Below, piece after piece: positions 57,403 to 64,000 of a stretch of DNA of 64,000 nt (within the stretch, counting starts at the first letter, position 1; every line of letters starts with the position of its first letter). The notes beneath the pieces were generated by a model. It was given only the letters and a program-made list of their open reading frames with translations, was not told the origin of the DNA and searched no databases. The translations under genes and the position numbers were made by a program. This DNA comes from Deuterostichococcus epilithicus (lineage: Eukaryota > Chlorophyta > Trebouxiophyceae > Prasiolales > Stichococcaceae): positions 1,984,001 through 2,048,000 of the forward strand of contig JAVTLE010000001.1 of assembly GCA_033439295.1 (NCBI GenBank), given 5' to 3'.

Positions 57403-60311
57403 TTATATGATGGGCTGGCAATCTGTGCAGTCGCATGACATGAGCTGCAGCTGCCATGTTGTGCACAGGGGATTTAGAGTGGGAAAGCAATGCATGGAGG
57501 AGCAGTCACCCCCAGTCGGCATGGAGTCGTCAAACCGCAGCCAGTGGCTCGGCACCACTTCAAAAGCCTCGTGGTAGCGTTTGCGTTCTGCACAACCCGG
57601 CGGTGGGGCGAAGCAGTCTTACTCCTTCGTCGTGCAGCATGAGGGGCAGGGCGCGCATGCTTGATGCTTGCGTTCTTGCGACAATGTTACAATGCCAACA
57701 GTATCTGAGCAGGCCGATGTCATGCAAATGCGTGGTGGTACACCAGAGGCACCTGAGTTGTCCAGCACGAGAATGCCCCCCTGTAATGGGAGCAGCCGTT
57801 TCAACTGTTAGCATTGCTGCCTTGGCAAGCTGCATTTGGCAGCGCCTGGCACATGCCAGCGTGACGATCAGGGCACCAGATAATTGTTGTCACAGTTGCG
57901 GGCTCCCCTTGCATTGCATGCTGCCGCAGCACAGCGATGTACCTCGGGCTTGAGCAGTGGTAGGGCGCGCTTTACACATGCGACGCGCGAGCGGCCGTCC
58001 ACAACAATGTAGTCAAAGACCCCCTTCTGATCCGGCAGGAAACTGGCTGCTACATACTCCCTGCAAACAGGCATTTTCAAAACCCTCAGCTTGGTTTCCT
58101 TGAAGACACGCAGAACGTTGTCCGTCGTAAGGTGCCAGACGAGGCCCTGAACCAGTAGAGTTGGGGCTGGACGCCGCCTTGTCCCTGTATGCCTGACATG
58201 AGAACCAGATCAGGAGCGATTGTCGTCAATTGGAACGCAATATCTTCACCCACTGCAACATTGGGGCATTGCAGAAAAGAGATGGCCAGTGTAACTGACT
58301 GCAGAGAGCGCTGCAAAGCGGCATGTTCGTATTGAAAATTTTACGCTGGTAATGTGCACCGTTGCCTGGCGAACCAGCCTGCATGTCGTCCAAAAGTGAC
58401 AGTAGTATAGCACTCTATAGCTATATCCTTTGCTGCCACACTGCGGCGCATCTCCCCACCCGGGTCCACCATGTGCCCTCTGTGCACGCTGTCAGGCAGC
58501 AGTGAAGAGACGTCAGGCCGCAGCAATGCCCCCTAGTGGCCCAATTGGTTACCCAAAGCTGCTGGGATCGTTGAACTCGTTGCCGGCCCCCGATGGCGAA
58601 CCCCGCGGCACCGTATGTGACACCCAATGCTGCTCCAGGTAGTCGGCCCCAAACATGCTCTCCAGCGACGCTTTCACCTGCGAAAGCAACAGTGCTGAGA
58701 GACGCAGCGCAATGTCCAAACGCAGGAATGGTCAAAACTCAAGGGGAGGTCAGGTCAACACAGCGAGAAGGGTATTGTGGCGGCATCCGAGCCATCCGAT
58801 GCCTGTCTTGTACTGCACTTGGTCAGGCAGCAAATGCCGAGCATACTAGTGCAAGCAGGAGAGGAGGGCGTCATCAGCACAGCTAGCAAGATGCTCGAGC
58901 AGCGCAGCGTCGTAGCAGCCAAGATGTCTTGTAATCCTGCATCATATCTGCTCTGCCTAGTGTCTGATTGCGGCTGCGTGGGTGACAAAGCCTTACCTGC
59001 GGCACCCAGCCACCGTCATGCTCGATGGAGGTCAGCCGCCCAACGCGCACCAGGTTCCATTGAGACGAGGAGCCGGAACCCCACTCCAGTGCCTCCATGC
59101 CTGCAGGGCACAGGGGCAAAATGAAGCTAGACCGTAATGGATGCGCGAATCATGACCTGCAGGTAGCGGGCGCATGCACCATCACCATGAGCAGGCGGCA
59201 AACTGCACGGCTTACCAAGGCTTGCAGGCACATCGATATACAGACGAGAAGGGCACATTGCACAATTTACTGCCCGCTAGCGGGAACAGATGCTTCTAGG
59301 CCCAACCCTGGACATGCAGTTTCTTTTGCCATGGCATGCACTGCGAGGCAGTCAAGTGAGCAATTGCAAGACCCCAAATTGTCGCCTTTGAGAAAAAGCT
59401 GGGCTGTGAACATGATGGTTGTTGAGCACAGAGTACGGCCCACAGAATCCTCGGCAACTCTCGAAAAGGGCCTCTCCACAACATAACACTCCTCGTTTGT
59501 AAGCAGCTGCTTTGGCGTCATGCCATCGTGATGACGGAAGACAGGCACCTCAAGACCTTCTCAAACTCCCTTGCTCACCGGTGTCTATTAGCTGGTCCAG
59601 CATGACGATGGCATAGCGTGCCATCCACGGCTCGCAGATATTGCCAACATAGAATGGTGCACCCTGGTTTCTCGGCCGATGCCCAATGCCCCGGTCCGCT
59701 GGACAGTTTGTCATCGTGAATACCTGCGATACAAGGTTGTTGATCAAATGCGAACTTCGAGGACGACAGCTAGCAAATGCTGCACACAGTTAGCTGCTGC
59801 ACCATTTGCCGGTGCGATATGGGTGCGGCAGAGGCTGGAGCGACACATGGAGCTAGGTTTTGGAAGCACATGAATAGGGAGGGAGGGCAGGATGCAGAGG
59901 GGGCGCTAGCGGCAGCGGCGCACCTTTTCCTGTCCGTATGCTCGCATGCGGGCCACACGCTCCTCAGCCCCCCGGAAGCGATCAAACATGCCGGAAGCAG
60001 TGGCTTCTATGCTGTGTGCAGCGGCCATCGTTGTCCTTCCAGGCGGGCTTAGGGTTTGCGCGGCTGCACAAGCGACATATGGTTGGCAGCAGCTAAAGAG
60101 AAATACTGAGTGGCCAGCAACTGTGCCGGCAGAGATCCCCACCTGTGGGCCCCTGGCCTTGCGGCAGACTGACGCTCTGTCTGAGCGTTGTTGTGCGCGA
60201 ATCATTGCGCAAATGGGCTATACCACCCACGAACAGCACCACGACCGCGACAGCCACGACGGTCCTGGCCCTTGTTGACGGCTCGAGCCTGCAGATGTGT
60301 ATTTCATTCAT
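57403..60311 (-). CDS. Membrane-anchored SAM-dependent methyltransferase
   Basis: Exons: 60311-60143, 60063-59924, 59723-59579, 59556-59437, 59100-58997, 58677-58553, 58060-57943, 57780-57753, 57587-57403; total 1134 bases, 377 residues. The ATG at 60311 is followed by RTVVAVAVVVLFVGGIAHL, a type II signal anchor after a short basic N-terminus. The class I methyltransferase fold is readable: motif I as ALEWGSGSSSQWNLVRVG, the acidic end of strand 2 as RLTSIEHDGGW, FDYIVVDGRSRVACVKRAL at strand 4, and GGILVLDNS at strand 5. This is typical of the Methyltransf_24-like (PF13578) group. A lumenal anchored methyltransferase suggests methylation of a sugar or glycan in the Golgi, but protein targets are possible. 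One exon has 28 bases. The donor at 59437 (GTACTC) was chosen by phase and is weaker than the rest. Confidence 0.82.
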
Positions 60312-61756
60312 TGCTCATACATGGCATGAAGCGGTGACCTGAGGCCTCATCACACTTCCGAACAACACAGCTGCTACACCAGACCCCACCGAGCGGCCAT
60401 GCAGCCGGGCTGCATAGCTCGTGGATCCAGCAAATGCTTTTGAACCGCTACGGGCCATCACACGCAGGGCCGAACATGATGGTGACCGGTGTTGTGCCCG
60501 ATACCCATCACCAGTGTCTGAACCACGGACACGAACTTCAACACTGGTGACTCGTAGGCTCGGAATCAACTCACGCAAGGCTCACCATGAACTAAAAGGA
60601 CTCGACATCGTGCGATCAGCGACCGGTTGGACAGCTGACGAAGGTGATTGTGGCCGATCTGCGCCACCCACACTGAAGTTGTTCAACGCCGGAGGGTCGG
60701 ACCCTGAAGATGGCAGGCTACTAACCCCGCGCAGCCCGCTACAAGATCGCTTGTCCTTAGCGTAACATTTACGCGCTTGGACTGAGAACCTGAGGCAACC
60801 GCCAAGCGCCAACGTAGTGTGCGTGTCAAACAACAATCGAGGGCGGTCCGCCTGGCAGATTGGCAGAACTAACCTGCCACAAACTGGGAAGCCAGATTAC
60901 ATAACCCAGATATTTGGTAAAATTGCCGTTGAGGATGGCATTGAGCTCCTCTCGCTAAGCTCTATCGACTGAGCTGGTCAACAGCTTGCAATAGAGCAAG
61001 AAGGCGGTCTCCTGACGTGCAACTGAGCATTTAAATGTGTGCGGTGTCTCCAGCTGCTAGTGAAGACTTGCGCTGTTGACATGGAGACTGGGGGTGCTGA
61101 CATGGAGGCTGAAGCTCCTTACGTAACCATAACAGTCACGTAAACCTCGATGCCATTGGCAGATATTGTCACCGCAACTAAGGAAACGAGAACCAAAGTG
61201 CGAGCGGGTGGGATGCACTCAGGCGGGGTCGGCCAAGCAGCTTGCACACGACAAAAAAGGCACGTGACTCGAGGGTCAGGCTGACAGGAAGCGTCCCAGG
61301 TGCGCTGGACGGTGGCTGCAGTGTCAACAGGCCAGGGCTATAGCGAAACGTGTTGGGCACGGCAGTGTGCTATGCACCTGACGGCCCCCTGAAAAGTATG
61401 TTTGATTGACTGTCAAGGCATACCTCCAGGCAGCGAGGGTGCAATACTGCTGAAACAGTTGCAGGTTGGCCAGAGCGGAGGCCGGAAAGCAGCACGCAGG
61501 TAGCATGATAGTTGTGACGAGGTCGTCAAGGTTACCTGTGTCACACCATGCCATTGGCAGAGTTACCCCGTCGGCAGGACCTGCGGCAGAAGTTTCAGCC
61601 AAGTGGCAGAGTAGGCCATGGCAGACTAACTTATTATTGACACGTACACTGCGCCAACGTCACAAAGTGTTGGGGGGAGACAATGAGCAGTGGATTTACG
61701 TAGGTAGCTGTACTCCTCTCAAAGTGAAGAATTGTGGTTCTTCCCGTAGATTCGAA
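60312..61756. other. Spacer, no gene recognised
   Basis: No exon with conserved motifs was found; it includes the promoter side of the methyltransferase gene. Confidence 0.4.
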
Positions 61757-61955
61757 GGGACCATGCTCAACGACGGTATGACACGCACTACAGCTTCCAG
61801 AGGGTTGGATTCTGAATAAATCCATCGCCTGACGTAAGGTGGGGAGACTGTCAGACAGTGGTGCAGTTTACAGCCGAGCTCTATCCTCCGCTCTCATGCC
61901 GCATCGGGCGCCCTTGCTGCAGGTCAATGCACCCAATCTGCCATCGGCCGATGAT
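61757..61955 (+). repeat. Partial copy of repeat R3
   Basis: Matches 47096-47275 (gaccatgctcaacgacgg, cttccagagggtt, gctgcaggtcaatgcaccca) with more substitutions than between the two longer copies. It stops before the conserved open segment. Confidence 0.65.
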
Positions 61956-62877
61956 ATCATATCATTGCTATGCGATATTATCGACATTCGGTCATCATGA
62001 CTTCATAGCCAAATGCTGATCATGGAACCCCAGGTAGGGTTGGCAGCAAACCAGCGACCGGATGTTAGGTCCGGTTACGCTTATTAATTAACCAACTTGC
62101 ACTTTCCGGGGTTACTAAATAAAACCTGCCAACTACCTCGCCCCCTGTGCAGCAGGTGCAGCAGATGCCAAATTGCTCGTGCGGCTGACATCGGAAGACG
62201 TGCACCTAAAAGCACTTGGCTCCCAGATGGGCAGCAAGGTGCAGCTGGCTGTGCGCAGCCGTTTGCGCCCGGGGGNGTTAGTGTAAGCTGTTTTGGGAAA
62301 TGTGGACGCAGTGCAGTAACACAGAATGCCAATTTCCTGCGCCACTCCCCCCAGCCACCGCCACACTGGCCCCTCGCGGCAGCTAAAATCACTCAGCTTA
62401 GAACGGGAGACCGCCAGTTAATTGCGCGCCAATCAGAATTCAGCCCTCGTCTACCGCTTGGTACATCTGGTTTACCCAATGGAACCAATATTGTGCAAGC
62501 AATCAACCTGTTATTTACAACACGTCTTAACAACACGCTGATCACGTATTCAACCACAGCCGGCCTCCACCGGCTGTCCTTGCTAACAGGATCAATAACA
62601 GGGTTGCATTACCTAATCACATGCGTCAACCGGTTGATCGCGTGCGTATTTCGCAGAATCACCTCGCAGCGGCAAGGCACGTGGTACCTGGTTCGCTGTT
62701 TGACGTTGCATGGCAGCTCATCGTAACCAATCTGCAGAGCTAGCTGAACGACTAGCCCCCCTTATTGTCGATAAACTTAGGTACTCAAGAAGAACAGTTA
62801 CACCCAGTGTGGGCAGTGTAATTAATAGGTTTTGAACAAACGGTGTTACTAACGCTCTATTAACAGATTTCAAACAT

Positions 62878-63150
62878 CGGCCGGGTTGGAAAGTGGCTGT
62901 TATTAAAACCAGGGTATAACATCCTCACAGAGGTTTTGAACCCGCTCCCTCACACACCAAGAAATGCGCCGCTGGCACGGAACTTGCACAGAGGAGTGAT
63001 TGAGCTGCAGCACGATGCCCGTGCAGCTTGCTGACAGCATCTAGGTGCCCCCCAGGCGGCTCGGCGTGACCCAAGCCGGACTCAGGGTTTAGTCACTTTT
63101 ACCGAAATCGTCGCAGCCACCTAGCAAGCTTGCCCACTCCGCGCTGAAAT
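62878..63150 (+). repeat. Dispersed repeat R2, copy 2
   Basis: Nearly identical to 46781-47060, same orientation. Confidence 0.85.
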
Positions 63151-63342
63151 GGGATTTCTGGTCAAGAATGATTTTGAAGGGCTGACTCCTTTCGATTAAT
63201 GCGGCATTTTGCCGGGTCTTTCGCTTCGTATAGAGGTCGGAAGGGGTTTGAAACGGATTACTAACATCGTGTTGTTTACAATTAACTTATAATTTGCCGG
63301 GGAATTAAGCTGCCCACAGTGGTTACACCTTCTGCCCACTTG

Positions 63343-63824
63343 TTTCCCCGTCGTTGATCCCTCCGAAAAACCCCTTGTGCGATCTGCTGCAGCGCGGCGG
63401 CTGCCAGCTGCAGCAGCTGTGCAATCCGCCTGCGGACTGCTCTGCAGCCCGAAAAGGCTTCTGATCACAGTCTGCTTCTGGCACTCGCGAAATCCCCCTC
63501 GTTTTCATACCTAGCAATAAAAACTCTTAGTCAAGAACGAAAATCGTACTAAGGGAGCGGAACTAATGCTTACATCAACTCGCCAAATCTTACAATGCCG
63601 GCTGCCGGGGCTCCGTTCGCACAGCCGGCTGCAGCGCGAGGAGCCTCCCTCACGCAAGCTCTGCAAAGTGACCCAAGGAAAAGCTGACGGACCACGGAAG
63701 ACCCGAAGACGCAGCTGGCAACCGGTAGAAGGCGTGAAGGTTTCCAGTCGACGACTCCTGGGGTTTACTACGGCCAGCCGGAAATTTGAGAGTATAAGGT
63801 TGATTCACCGTCGGTGATCAAAGA
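63343..63824 (+). repeat. Dispersed repeat R1, copy D (right half only)
   Basis: Starts at cccgtcgttgatccctccg and ends gattcaccgtcggtgatcaa. It corresponds to the right half of copies A-C; the left half with the aacaatgggcg leader is missing. Confidence 0.7.
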
Positions 63825-64000
63825 TCAAGCTAAAGTCATTTATTGAACTTTATTCTTGGGCAATTACGACACTCGCACCACCCTGAATAGGACAAATCCC
63901 AATTACCCACCGGTTGCCAACCCTAGCCCAGGGACACTTGCGATGATCTGCTGGCAGCAAGTGCACAGTCGCAGCACTTTGCATCACTGTTACCATTGGT

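Larger units (their letters stand above)
62035..63925. mobile_element. TAGGGTTGGCA-ended hAT-type element with other repeats nested inside
   Basis: Left end tagggttggca at 62035; right end gccaaccctа-type (ttgccaacccta) finishing at 63925. The left 370 bases are the reverse-complement relative of 14690-14800 and 49050-49150 (gccaatttcctgcgccact). Inside lie R2 (62878-63150), the 63205-63290 fragment and a partial R1 (63343-63824). Flanking octamers are accccagg and gcccaggg, which match only partly, so the two ends may not belong to one insertion. There is an undetermined base at 62276. Confidence 0.55.

Overview
This window is nuclear DNA of a green alga (Chlorophyta, probably a trebouxiophyte or close relative). 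Genes are split into many short exons by GT-AG introns, often GTGCGT or GTGAGT to TGCAG. Coding regions are GC-rich with long alanine/glycine tracts. Some genes are followed by the green-algal poly(A) signal TGTAA. The 60S ribosomal protein L5 (RPL5) is clearly of the green lineage. Exons were joined by hand using reading-frame phase; for six genes the summed exon length is an exact multiple of three.

Layout. 1-5.4 kb: 3' part of a UVRAG/VPS38-type PI3-kinase-complex subunit (+). 6.7-29.8 kb: a run of six glycosyltransferase genes: two LARGE-like GT49 paralogues (-,-), a fucosyltransferase-like gene (+), two GT92 paralogues in opposite orientation (-,+) and an O-fucosyltransferase-family gene (+). 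30.5-35.1 kb: an AT-hook/coiled-coil protein (+). 35.6-38.6 kb: an unrecognised low-complexity gene (-). 39.4-41.2 kb: an ankyrin protein (+). 41.8-45.1 kb: RPL5 (-). 45.4-49.4 kb: a block of repeats. 49.6-51.9 kb: an unresolved, possibly decayed coding region. 53.2-55.9 kb: a nucleotide-sugar transporter (+). 57.4-60.3 kb: a membrane-anchored SAM methyltransferase (-). 60.3-64 kb: nested repeats.

How the genes may work together. Five of the six glycosyltransferases show an N-terminal hydrophobic anchor of the Golgi type II kind, and the sixth has a candidate anchor exon. With a drug/metabolite-superfamily nucleotide-sugar transporter and an anchored methyltransferase in the same 64 kb, the window looks like a loosely clustered set of genes for building and methylating an extracellular or glycoprotein glycan. 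That is an inference from family membership and neighbourhood; no product is known.

The spaces between the glycosyltransferases are full of repeats: three hAT-type elements with 8-bp target duplications or related ends, a ~1-kb repeat in four to five copies, an ~0.8-kb repeat carrying an exon-like open frame, and smaller families. These repeats probably contributed to the duplications seen here.
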